A DNA stretch of 64,000 bases from Lachnospiraceae bacterium (GTDB taxonomy: Bacteria > Bacillota > Clostridia > Lachnospirales > Lachnospiraceae), in assembly GCA_910575835.1 (NCBI GenBank), contig CAJTGB010000007.1:62001-126000 (forward strand), given 5' to 3'. How positions within the stretch are numbered: position 1 is the stretch's first letter; each line of letters begins with the position of its first letter. The notes beneath the pieces are model-generated. The model saw only the letters and a list, made by a program, of their open reading frames with translations, searched no databases and was not told the DNA's origin. This document shows positions 35,126 to 44,073 of this stretch, one piece after another. A program made the position numbers and the translations under genes.

Positions 35126-36646
35126 TTAGATCGTTCCATCCCATGTAGACACTTCGATGGTCTTCTTCTCTTCCTCGTCGAACCAGTGTGTGGTCACAGT
35201 CTTTGACTCGGTAAAGAAGCGGTAAGCATCCTTGCCCAGACAGTGGAGATCTCCGAAGAAGGAATCCTTGTGGCCGGAGAATGGGAAGAATCCGATCGGA
35301 ACCGGAACGCCTACGTTTACGCCGACCATACCGCCGTCCGTATATCTCGTGAACTGGCGTGCAAAGTATCCGCTCTGCGTATAGATCACGGAACCATTTG
35401 CATATGGATTCTCATTCATCATAGCAAGACCTTCTTCAAAGTCTTTGCAGCGTTTTACAGTGAGGACCGGAGCAAAGATCTCCTCGCGTCCGATGCTCAT
35501 CTCCTGTGTCACGTGATCAAAGATCGTCGGAGCCACAAAGTAACCGTTCTTCATATCTTCCGGCAATTCCGGGTTACGTCCGTCAAGTACTAGCTTCGCG
35601 CCTTCGTCGATTCCCTTCTGGATATCGCGGAGCACTTCCTGATAATGCTTCTCATATGTGATCGGTCCAATAGTCTTCACGCCCTTTGCATGGGATCTGT
35701 CATAAGCCTTGGTCGGGATCACCTGTTTTGCCTGTCTTACAAGTTCCTCAACAAATTTGTCTGCAATTGCTTCCTCAACGACGATACAGCTAAGCGCCAT
35801 ACATCTCTGTCCTGCACATCCAAATGCAGAATTGATCACGCCTGCAACGGTTCTTTCAAGCGCACAGTCTGCCATTACCAGCGCGTGATTCTTCGCCTGA
35901 CAGAGAGCCTGCACACGCTTGCCGTTCGCCGCGCCTCTCTGGTAAACGGATTTGCCTACCGGAGTAGAACCTACGAAAGAAATTCCTCTGATATCCTTAT
36001 GGTTCAGGAGCAGGTCAACCTCGTTCCTTGAGCAGGTGATCACGTTGATAACGCCGTCCGGCACGCCTGCTTCCTTGTAGATCGCGGCAAGCTTAAGCGC
36101 CGTCCTTGGTGTCAGGGAAGCCGCCTTAAGCACCATGGTATTACCGGTTGCGATACAGGTAGGAGCCATCCATCCAAACGGGATCATAGCCGGGAAGTTT
36201 ACAGGTGCGATCCCTGCAAATACGCCAAGCGGCTCGCGGTATTTTACAGTGTCATATCCGCGGGAAGCATCCATCATGGATTCGCCCATCATCAGAGACG
36301 TAACCTGTGTTGCAAGCTCTGTTCCTTCCTTCGCCTTTGCAACGTCGCCGTCAGCCTCGCCCCAGGTCTTGCCGTTCTCTTCTGCTACCGTGTAGGTCAG
36401 CTCCTCATAGTCGCGGATGATCAGTTCGCGGATCTTGTACATGATCTGCGCTCTCTTGATCGCAGGAGTGCCGCTCCATCCCGGGAATGCAGCCTTTGCA
36501 GCCTGAACCGCAGCCTCTACCTCTTCTGTCGTACAGCAGGGAGCCTGTCCGGTGATCTCTCCGGTAGACGGATTGTGGAGGTCATACCACACGTCTGTCT
36601 TGGATTCAACAAATTCGCCGTTGATAAATACTTTTAATTTTTCCAT
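35126..36646 (-). CDS. iolA: CoA-acylating methylmalonate-semialdehyde dehydrogenase
   Basis: A 506-residue aldehyde dehydrogenase of the MmsA/IolA class, converting malonate or methylmalonate semialdehyde to acetyl- or propionyl-CoA with NAD. The NAD fold is at about 150-260 (FVGSTPVGKSVYQRG) and the nucleophile cysteine is in AFGCAGQRCMALS. VGVNVGVPVPIGFFPFSGHKDS is typical of this class. It lacks the general-base Glu segment of ordinary ALDHs, as expected for a CoA-acylating enzyme. It produces the last step of inositol breakdown. Confidence 0.95.
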   Translation of the reverse strand: MEKLKVFINGEFVESKTDVWYDLHNPSTGEITGQAPCCTTEEVEAAVQAAKAAFPGWSGTPAIKRAQIMYKIRELIIRDYEELTYTVAEENGKTWGEADGDVAKAKEGTELATQVTSLMMGESMMDASRGYDTVKYREPLGVFAGIAPVNFPAMIPFGWMAPTCIATGNTMVLKAASLTPRTALKLAAIYKEAGVPDGVINVITCSRNEVDLLLNHKDIRGISFVGSTPVGKSVYQRGAANGKRVQALCQAKNHALVMADCALERTVAGVINSAFGCAGQRCMALSCIVVEEAIADKFVEELVRQAKQVIPTKAYDRSHAKGVKTIGPITYEKHYQEVLRDIQKGIDEGAKLVLDGRNPELPEDMKNGYFVAPTIFDHVTQEMSIGREEIFAPVLTVKRCKDFEEGLAMMNENPYANGSVIYTQSGYFARQFTRYTDGGMVGVNVGVPVPIGFFPFSGHKDSFFGDLHCLGKDAYRFFTESKTVTTHWFDEEEKKTIEVSTWDGTI

Positions 36647-36887
36647 GCTTGTTCTCCTTTATATGATATTTTATATTTTTATACATTTTCAATCACAAAT
36701 AATTTCTGTTCCCGGTATAATCTGAATCAATATTGTACTACCCTTCAAAGATTTCCACCTTCTGAAATTCTTTTAGAAAATCCTCATAATTATGAATCGT
36801 ATCTCTTTTTGTATCTTAATTTTCCAGCTATACGGGTATCCCGGTGCATTTACCTTCTGCGTATTGCTTCATACATACATCCGTACA

Positions 36888-37673
36888 TCAGAAATTCGCG
36901 TCATGCATCCATGTATATCTCTCATCCTCGCAGCGGTCCGTCTGAAGCCACAGATTACCGTCGATATGGCGGATCATCCAGCAGGTATACATCTGGAATC
37001 CCGGCGCAACAGCCTGCGGATGAAGCTCTCCGCCTGGTATCGCAGAAAAGCTGTTGTTCACGCTCTTAAATACCTGGTCGCCCACGAAGCTTGCTCCGAA
37101 ACCTTCCGGCCGGTCGAATTTGAACAGGTACGTCTCCGGCTGCGGATGTCTGTGCGGAAGATACCCCGACCAGTTTCCTCTGTCATTCAAGACCTCGCCA
37201 AGTACCATGTTGGATTCCGGTGAAATGTCATGGTCAAAGATGGTATTCACGCGGCGCTTTGCCACGTTACCGAATTTGCCTACGCTTGAGTATCCCCACG
37301 GAGCATCCTCTGGGGCATACAGCCGGCTTGCAAATGTCTTGTCATTGTGCGTGCACTGTACCAGGATCTCGGTCTCGGCGTTGGCTGTCACTTCCACTTC
37401 CACGCCCGTACTTACATGAACGCACCATGGCCCTTCTGTAAATACGTCCTTTCTGGTAACGGTCTCCTTCTTATCTTCCCATGCGAAGTTAAGATCTCCT
37501 GACAGGAGAAGGACCGCAGTCTCTTCTCCGTCTCTTTGAAACTTCCTTACTTCGCCCGCTTTCATCCGATATACACGGATATCCATCATCATTGCTTTAT
37601 ATTCATTGTCATAAGTGGTAAGGATCATCTCGCCCTTATCATCAAACTCTGGATAGCCAAATACTTTGCTCAT
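36888..37673 (-). CDS. iolB: 5-deoxy-glucuronate isomerase
   Basis: A 261-residue double-cupin enzyme converting 5-deoxyglucuronate to 5-dehydro-2-deoxygluconate. Metal-binding segments include LPHRHPQPETYLFKFDRPEGFG and LHPQAVAPGFQMY. Length and motifs fit IolB. It starts after iolD (41-base gap) and is followed by a 241-base gap in which I see no gene; that gap could hold an internal promoter for iolA. Confidence 0.95.
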   Translation of the reverse strand: MSKVFGYPEFDDKGEMILTTYDNEYKAMMMDIRVYRMKAGEVRKFQRDGEETAVLLLSGDLNFAWEDKKETVTRKDVFTEGPWCVHVSTGVEVEVTANAETEILVQCTHNDKTFASRLYAPEDAPWGYSSVGKFGNVAKRRVNTIFDHDISPESNMVLGEVLNDRGNWSGYLPHRHPQPETYLFKFDRPEGFGASFVGDQVFKSVNNSFSAIPGGELHPQAVAPGFQMYTCWMIRHIDGNLWLQTDRCEDERYTWMHDANF

Positions 37674-37714
37674 CTGATGCCATGCCTCCTTCTATATTTT
37701 CCTGCCTGCTGATC

Positions 37715-39646
37715 TTAATAATCTCTGGCTGCTTCTCTGCCTGTCTTAACACCTTCCCATGCTGCTCTGACAGACTCCTTCTCCGATACATCCGCAAGAC
37801 CTACGTTCCACCAGGACTCATATCCGTCCGTCATGGTCTTTGGAATGACCTTCAGATCGAAGAGACAAGCGATCTCCTGCTTCTTCGCATCTTCAAGCGC
37901 CGCTTCCAGTTCAGCGATAGTCTTACAGGTATAGGACTTAAGGCCGTAACCTTCTGCAACCTTGGCATAGTCAACCGGAATCAGATCTCCGCAAGGCTTC
38001 TTGCCGTCCGTGTAACGGAACTCTGTCGCAAGGCTTCCGATTCCGTGGTTCATCTCCAGATTATTGATACAGCCGAATCCACAGTTATCGAATACCAGGA
38101 TATTTACCTTCTTCCGCTCCTGCATGATGGTCATGATCTCGCTGTGGAGCATCTGGAAGCTGGAATCTCCCACTACACAGTAGACTTCATTGTCCGGCTC
38201 CGCAAACTTCACGCCGAGAGTTGCCGCCACCTCGTATCCCATACAGGAATATCCATATTCTGCATGATAACCGCCGCGCTTATCTGTGGTCCATACCCTC
38301 TGCATACAGCTTGGAAGGGAACCGCCTGCCGTGATGATCGTCGCATCCTCGTCGATGACTCTGCGGATCGCCGCAAGCGCAGCCGTCTGTGTGATCTTTC
38401 CGTCTGTAAGCTTCACGAATTCCGGGATCGTCCTTGGATCTCTTGCCTTGATCATCGGCTCGAAGTCGTCCCCGGTGTACTCGATGGCGCCAAGTCTTGC
38501 CATCTCCTTATCCCATGCGCCCTTCGCTTCCTCGATCTCTCCTGCGTAAGCAGATACATAACCTCTGGCGCGAAGCTTCTCTGACAGCGCCGTTACCGTC
38601 GCCTTCGCGTCGCCCACAGCCTTCACTGCATCCATCTTATATGCGTGGTATCTGGAATTATTAATAGTAACAAATTTCACATTCTCATCTTTAAACAGCC
38701 ACTTGGAGCTGGTCGTAAAATCAGACAGTCTGGAACCGATGGCGATCACTACGTCCGCGTCCTTTGCGATCACGTTGGATGCATATGTACCGGTCACACC
38801 GATTCCGCCCAGGCAGTATGGATGGCTTGACTTACATGCGCTCTTTCCTCCCTGGCTCTCTCCGAACGGAATCTTGAATTCCTCACAGAACTGCTCTACA
38901 ACCTCTCCTGCCTCTGAGAAGCGTACTCCGCCTCCTACGATCACCAGCGGTTTCTTCGCTCCCGCAATGATCTCGGCGATGTCTTCTAATTCCTCTTCTA
39001 CCGCTACAGGTCTTGTGATCCTGTGCACTCTCTTCTCGAAGAAATATTCCGGGAAATCATAGGACTCGCCCTCTACATCCTGGCAAAGACCGATACAGCA
39101 GGCTCCCGTCTCCGCCGGATCCGTCAGGACACGCATGGCATTGATGAGCGCCGTCATGATCATCTCCGGTCTTGTGATCCTGTCCCAGTATTTGCACACT
39201 GGCTTGAACGCATCGTTGGTGGTCGTTGCAAGGCTGTTGCTCTGCTCTAACTGCTGAAGCACCGGATCCGGCTGGCGTGATGCAAAGGTATCCGCCGGGA
39301 ACACCAGAAGCGGAATGTTATTTACCGTTGCGGTGGCACATGCCGTTACCATATTCGCCGCGCCGGGGCCTACAGAGGATGCGCAAGGGATGATCCTTCT
39401 GCGGTTGCTCTGCTTCGCAAATGCTGTTGCCACATGGCACATACCCTGCTCGTTCCTTCCCTGGAGAACTCTTAAATTCCCCGGATTTGAGTCGAGCGCT
39501 TCTCCTAATCCTACTGCGATACCATGCCCGAATATGGTGAAGAATCCTTCTACAAACTTTGTCTCCTTGCCGTCCATGGAAACATACTGGTTATCCAGGA
39601 ACTTCACAATTGCCTGTGCTACGGTCATTCTTACTGTTTTAACCAT
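37715..39646 (-). CDS. iolD: 3D-(3,5/4)-trihydroxycyclohexane-1,2-dione acylhydrolase
   Basis: A 643-residue thiamine-diphosphate enzyme that opens the inositol-derived ring. The three TPP-enzyme domains are visible: N-terminal Pyr domain (VEGFFTIFGHGIAVGLGEAL with catalytic Glu), middle domain (LVIVGGGVRFSEAG), and C-terminal PP domain (VVGDSSFQMLHSEI followed by the Asn in DNCGFGCINN). Length fits IolD. The need for TPP links functionally to the thiamine-precursor importer at 23-26 kb, though they are separately controlled. Confidence 0.96.
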   Translation of the reverse strand: MVKTVRMTVAQAIVKFLDNQYVSMDGKETKFVEGFFTIFGHGIAVGLGEALDSNPGNLRVLQGRNEQGMCHVATAFAKQSNRRRIIPCASSVGPGAANMVTACATATVNNIPLLVFPADTFASRQPDPVLQQLEQSNSLATTTNDAFKPVCKYWDRITRPEMIMTALINAMRVLTDPAETGACCIGLCQDVEGESYDFPEYFFEKRVHRITRPVAVEEELEDIAEIIAGAKKPLVIVGGGVRFSEAGEVVEQFCEEFKIPFGESQGGKSACKSSHPYCLGGIGVTGTYASNVIAKDADVVIAIGSRLSDFTTSSKWLFKDENVKFVTINNSRYHAYKMDAVKAVGDAKATVTALSEKLRARGYVSAYAGEIEEAKGAWDKEMARLGAIEYTGDDFEPMIKARDPRTIPEFVKLTDGKITQTAALAAIRRVIDEDATIITAGGSLPSCMQRVWTTDKRGGYHAEYGYSCMGYEVAATLGVKFAEPDNEVYCVVGDSSFQMLHSEIMTIMQERKKVNILVFDNCGFGCINNLEMNHGIGSLATEFRYTDGKKPCGDLIPVDYAKVAEGYGLKSYTCKTIAELEAALEDAKKQEIACLFDLKVIPKTMTDGYESWWNVGLADVSEKESVRAAWEGVKTGREAARDY

Positions 39647-39826
39647 CTCTTTTCCTCTCCTTCTATCTCTTTTATTCCAAATATTAATCTGTCCTAAACT
39701 TAATATATTAATCTGCTCTATCTTCCGACAGATCTTGATTTTTAACTACCTATCTCCTGTCCGATCACAGATCTATCACTTAACTTCTCCAACATCTCAC
39801 TAGTTCTAGATTATTCCTCACACTCT

Positions 39827-40861
39827 CTATACTCTTGCGATCATCTCGCCGAACTGTTCTTTCTCTTCCTTAATAAATGCGTGCACCGCATCCGGTCCCG
39901 GAAGGGAATCGGAACAATTGTTGCTTCTTACCATCATGGATGCTTCCGCAGAACCGAATTCCAGGCAGTCGATGATCTCCCATCCCTGATACAATCCATA
40001 TAAGAAACCAGAACCATATCCGTCGCCGCCTCCAAAGCCTTTTCTTGCCGTTACCGGGAACGGTTTGATGCTGAACTTCTGTCCGTCACAGGTGTATGCC
40101 GTCGATCCCTTCATACCATGCTTAATCACAACGATCTTCGCATTGTAACCCTGCCACAGCGCAGCGCTCTCCTCGTCTGTCATGCCGGGTTTGATTAATT
40201 TCTCCGTCAGGTCAAACTCTTCTCTGGAGCCCATGATGATGTCCGCTTCCTTTGCTACGATAGAATAGTAGATGGAGATCTCATCACTGTTCTTCCAATT
40301 GTATTCCCTGTAGTCGATATCGAAGATCACCTTCGTGTCATTCTTCTTCGCCAGCATCACTGCCTTGATCGCCGCCTCCCTTGACGGGCTCTCCGAAAGA
40401 GCCGTACCGGAGATCAGGATAGCCTTCGCATTCTTGATGTACTCTTCGTCGATGTCGTCCACATGGAGCTGTAAGTCAGCGATGCAGTTGCGGTACATCA
40501 GGATACTGCTCTCCTTCGGAGATAACATCTCGGTAAATGTAAGCCCTAACTTCTCGCCGTTGGTGCATCTGGTGATGTGTGAAGTGTCGATCCCCTGCTC
40601 GTCAAAATAATCCACTACATAATCTCCGAACTGATCGTCGGATACCTTGCCAAGGAAGCCTGCCTTCATGCCGTGGCGGGTAACGCCTACTGCAATATTC
40701 GCCGGTGAACCTCCCACAAACTTCTCAAACATATGTACCTTCTTCAATGGCTTGAACTCTTCCTTCACCTGGTCGTTGTAAGCCGGGTTGAAATCAATTG
40801 CCACCCTTCCCAACAATACCAGATCCATCGGTCTGGATGAATCGAACTCTACATATTTCAT
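39827..40861 (-). CDS. iolC: 5-dehydro-2-deoxygluconokinase
   Basis: A 344-residue PfkB-family kinase phosphorylating 5-dehydro-2-deoxygluconate. PfkB motifs are FVGGSPANIAVGVTRHG near residue 50 and RKGFGGGDGYGSGFLYGL, the region usually reading GxGD, near 270; here the GGGDGYGSG form is family-typical for IolC. ATG 40861 is chosen because GGAGG precedes it; a start at 40876 would overlap this site. It is the first gene of the iol operon, about 70 bases after the promoter. Confidence 0.95.
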   Translation of the reverse strand: MKYVEFDSSRPMDLVLLGRVAIDFNPAYNDQVKEEFKPLKKVHMFEKFVGGSPANIAVGVTRHGMKAGFLGKVSDDQFGDYVVDYFDEQGIDTSHITRCTNGEKLGLTFTEMLSPKESSILMYRNCIADLQLHVDDIDEEYIKNAKAILISGTALSESPSREAAIKAVMLAKKNDTKVIFDIDYREYNWKNSDEISIYYSIVAKEADIIMGSREEFDLTEKLIKPGMTDEESAALWQGYNAKIVVIKHGMKGSTAYTCDGQKFSIKPFPVTARKGFGGGDGYGSGFLYGLYQGWEIIDCLEFGSAEASMMVRSNNCSDSLPGPDAVHAFIKEEKEQFGEMIARV

Positions 40862-40880
40862 CTTTGCTTCCTCCATTCTC

Positions 40881-40960
40881 TGCGTGCTATTTTTATTTGC
40901 GTGCTTTATTGCGTGTTTATTTGATGTCTATACAATAGCACGCGTGTGCGAAAATTTCAA
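40881..40960 (-). promoter_or_regulatory. iol operon promoter with repeated GCACGCAA operator half-sites
   Basis: On the minus strand TTGAAA (40955-40960) and TATTGT (40932-40937) are 17 bases apart. GCACACGCGTGC (40938-40949) lies between them, and GCACGCAA-type half-sites follow at 40897-40904, 40909-40915 and 40881-40887 downstream of the start. The same half-site forms a perfect dyad at 55881-55900. The arrangement fits repression by a LacI-type protein. Confidence 0.75.
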
Positions 40961-41048
40961 GTATTATTTTCAAGATTTTGAAATTCCCATATTATGTACA
41001 AATATTGTGGTTTCTATTTGTATATTTCCTACAAACACACACAATCTA

Positions 41049-41068
41049 TAGCACGCAAATAGCACGCC
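41049..41068. promoter_or_regulatory. Distal pair of GCACGC operator-like sites
   Basis: TAGCACGCAAATAGCACGCC contains two direct copies of AGCACGC 11 bases apart, about 110 bases upstream of the iol promoter. It could be an auxiliary operator permitting looping. Confidence 0.5.
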
Positions 41069-41109
41069 ATTTCAAAGCAAACACTTTGGCTTTTCTATTA
41101 AGTGTGTTC

Positions 41110-41139
41110 TTGTCAAACAGGAGTAACTTAGGATATAAT
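41110..41139 (+). promoter_or_regulatory. Promoter of the decayed acetyltransferase gene
   Basis: TTGTCA (41110-41115) and TATAAT (41134-41139) with an 18-base spacer, followed by a GGAGGTGA ribosome site at 41153-41160. Confidence 0.6.
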
Positions 41140-41164
41140 CAAATCAATCTATGGAGGTGAGCCT

Positions 41165-41705
41165 ATGAAGAATTAGAGAAATGTATGGCAGGAGAATATT
41201 ATGATTGTCATGATCTCGTCTTTTTAGTGCTCCATCCGATCAGAAATCAAACGAATGGATTGTCTGGTTCGTACCAGTGCTAGGAAAAAGTTCGACGGCG
41301 ATGTGGGCGCATCGACTAGAACTTTTGACGACGCAATGGGCGGACCAGGCAGTTCAGGAGTTCGATTTCTGACCGGATGGCGACATCCTGAAGCAATTAT
41401 TCGGAGGAATCGGCGCAAATGTGACTGTCGGATCGCCCTTTATCTGTGATTACGGGCGGAATATTTACATCGGAGATCATGTATCTGTGAATATGAACTG
41501 TACCTTTGTCGACTGTAACAAGATCACCATCGGCAACAACGTACTGATCGCATCAAACGTTCAGCTCTATACGGCAACGCATCCGGTAGAATTTGCCGAA
41601 AGATACATCCCGGACCTGGATTCCCAATCGGAAAAATTCCAGACCTATGCACTGCCTGTAGGCAATCCATGCCGTGTGATTCGGAAGATCAACGGCGATA
41701 AGTAA
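41165..41705 (+). pseudogene. Maltose/galactoside O-acetyltransferase pseudogene
   Basis: Hexapeptide-repeat acetyltransferase broken in at least three places. After GGAGGTGAGCCT, ATG 41165 hits a stop at codon 4, but the next frame gives the family N-terminus EELEKCMAGEYYDCHD, as if one A were lost. From 41232 to 41380 a palindromic element replaces the next segment. The gene resumes in another frame with ILKQLFGGIGANVTVG and continues to 41705, yet it jumps from SQSEKFQTYALP to VGNPCRVIRKI, missing about 45 residues of the hexapeptide barrel. A 94-residue open frame (41421-41705) remains but is unlikely to work. Confidence 0.85.
41232..41380. repeat. 149-bp imperfect palindromic element within the acetyltransferase pseudogene
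   Basis: The left arm starts CCATCCGATCAGAAATC and the right arm, read on the other strand, starts CCATCCGGTCAGAAATC; similarity continues inward for about 65 bases (TGTCTGGTTCG against TGCCTGGTCCG; AAAAGTTC in both). Neither strand has a convincing gene. It is probably a small mobile or RNA-forming element that inserted into the acetyltransferase gene. Confidence 0.8.
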
Positions 41706-41717
41706 TATTGTAAGATT

Positions 41718-42260
41718 CTAAGATTTTTTGAGCTTGACCGGAATCTGGATCTCTACGTGGCAGTAATCTTCCGCCTCGTTCCAGATCACATATTTCTCAA
41801 TCGTCGCCATACATTTAACATACTTGCTGTTGGGCAGAAATTCCTGATTAATGCGTTTCCATACATTTCCAAGCACATGATCGGATATTCTGCCCTTTGC
41901 TTCAAAGATAAGCCACACAGCCGGCGGAAATGAAAAACTTTCGAAGCCTTCCGCCTCGCCACCCTCCCACTCTACCGCGCACATATAATCATTGCTTCCG
42001 TCCTCTCCAAACCCAAAGCAAAGACCTAAGTCAAAAAAACGACCGCTTAATTCCTGGATCCTGCCGTTGCTTCCGTCGCCTTTCACGACAGCCCATGTAC
42101 CGCCGCCGTAAGGTGTGATCCTTCGTATCCCCAGAACCTTGAAAGCCTCCCGTTCCATGATCGTATATTCCATCTTCTCGACTCCCTTCATCACAATCTC
42201 AAAATGCAGACGGCAGTAAAATGTCAGCTTTACCTAGTTCATGCGCTCTGTCCAATCCAT
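41718..42260 (-). pseudogene. AraC-family regulator with DNA-binding domain deleted; GyrI-like effector domain remains
   Basis: The minus strand begins with ATG 42260 coding MDWTERMN, the standard first residues of AraC/GyrI-type regulators, then TAG. In the same frame the sequence continues LTFYCRLHFEIVMKGVEKME into an intact GyrI-like effector-binding domain (YTIMEREAFKVLGIRR to KLKKS, stop 41718). About 100 residues forming the helix-turn-helix domain are missing. A separate product could start at ATG 42173 (GGGAG eight bases before), 151 residues, so a stand-alone binding domain may still be made. Confidence 0.8.
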
Positions 42261-42391
42261 GTCTCCACCGCCTTTGTCAAATATTCTTAAATGAAGCCTT
42301 CCTGTGCCGTCTATATTCAGTGTAATATAAACCTCAGCATTTTTCCCGTCATTTTGCAGGTAAAAAATATCGGTTCTGACTGGATGAAATT

Positions 42392-43823
42392 TTATACCAC
42401 AACTTCTAAAATCCGTTTTCCTTTATGGTTAATTTCTTTTATGCCAGCCTGTTTCTTTTTATTGAAATTAAAGCTCAGCAAGTATCCTTTATCTAAATGA
42501 TAATATTCGAGATAATCAAACAACTGTTCTTCACCTCTTCGATTATACTCTTCCCCTCTCCATATTTTCATTTCTACAACATGCTGCTGTCCGAGATAGT
42601 CAATAACTACATCTGTCCGGCGCTGATTTCTGGTCTGCGCCTCTATATAATAATTTCCTTTTCCATTAATAATTGGTTTTAAATAAAGCAAGAAAAGACG
42701 GCGCCCGTTTTCTTCTTTAAACGTATCTGAACTATCTGCATAAACTTCTGTAAAATGCTGCATAAATTTTGCCATGACCACATCCATGTTCAAATAACCT
42801 TCCCGGATAAACTGATTCTTAATCTCGGACGCTGCTATATAAGATTTATTATCCAATAATTCCTCAGACAGGAAAAGATTATAGATTCTTGTCTCAAATA
42901 TACGATTTGCAACAACAGCCTGTCCATTGCATTCTCCGAGAAATCCAAACATTCTTCCGATATCAATCGCATAATTGTCAGGATTGTAGGCAAAACTCTG
43001 CCCATAGAACAAGATTGCATACAGCATTTTCTTCAATTCCGGATAACCGGCAATCTGCTTTCGCATATCATCAAATAAAGTATTAGATTCATTCAACAAA
43101 ATCTTTACAGCCTCCGCAATTCCTGCATCAGACCAGATATATTTTGTTGATTCAAATCCCGCTTTCCCTGCAATCTGTTCATCCAACAGCATACAGATTC
43201 TCGATACCATATCTTTGTACTTCATCAGGACGAAGTTTTTGTTTTAAATTCTTTATGTCATATACGCCTGCCAAAATAACCGAATGAAATATTGCAGTTT
43301 GCTTTCTCTCCAGATAATAGCTTCGAAGCAGCCCCAGAAAATCAAGAAAAACCTGGTTATTCGAAGCACTGTCTACCTCGTCGATGATCAATACTACAGG
43401 CTTCCTGGATGTTTCGCAAAGACTGCTGAGTAAATAAAACAAATCCGCCATATTTATCCTATGATCGGCGGCCGCTTTCTCCAACGCCTGGATATCCTCT
43501 TTAGCAAAACTGGAAATTTCCTGCTTTTTATTTTTAATGATCCGGACGATCATATTTGCAAACTCTCTGGAAAAAGTATGTTCATCATAAAAAACAGCCG
43601 AACTCATTCGCTGAAAATTCGTAGAAAGAACATTATATTCCTCTTTTAGATACTGTCTCAATGCCCATAGCGTTGTTGTTTTCCCATATTGTCTGGCACG
43701 GTTTATCACAAAATACTTCTGCTTATCAACCAGCTCCTTTATTCTTATCATACGTTCATCCAGATTGACCATATAATTTTCATCCGAATAACATGGTCCG
43801 TTTACATTAAAACATTTCTTCAA
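42392..43823 (-). pseudogene. DUF1703 AAA-ATPase/PD-(D/E)XK nuclease gene, split
   Basis: Family proteins are about 520-570 residues: an N-terminal ATPase domain and a C-terminal nuclease-like domain. Here the first half runs from TTG 43823 (AGGAGGTGAGACA before it) with RARQYGKTTTLWALRQYL as P-loop and VLIIDEVDSASN as Walker B, and ends out of frame after KQKLRPDE. The second half resumes in another frame at about 43225 with MVSRICMLLDE and ends with TDVVIDYLGQQHVVEMKIW, the nuclease motif. About 45 residues are missing at the junction, so deletion and frameshift probably inactivated it. Confidence 0.82.
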
Positions 43824-44073
43824 TGTCTCACCTCCTAAAGTCATTCTTATTCAGCCTCATCTTTATACCCAATATTAAGTAAAGTTTATACCATAACTAT
43901 AAATTAGACACACCGTTTTGACAACATATTTCTTAATATTATCCATCCGTCTGTCTATAATATCCCATATGAGTAAACATACCCAAACACTAATACTAAC
44001 TTTCAGTGTTGCACCGGACGAAAGTATCATATATAATGATGTATGTAGATTATACAAGCAGGAGGATTTGGTT

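Noticed and set aside
41255-41449. Open frame on + strand (64 codons) and its mirror on - strand (41224-41418)
   Set aside because: Both arise from the palindromic element; no ribosome site and no family resemblance.
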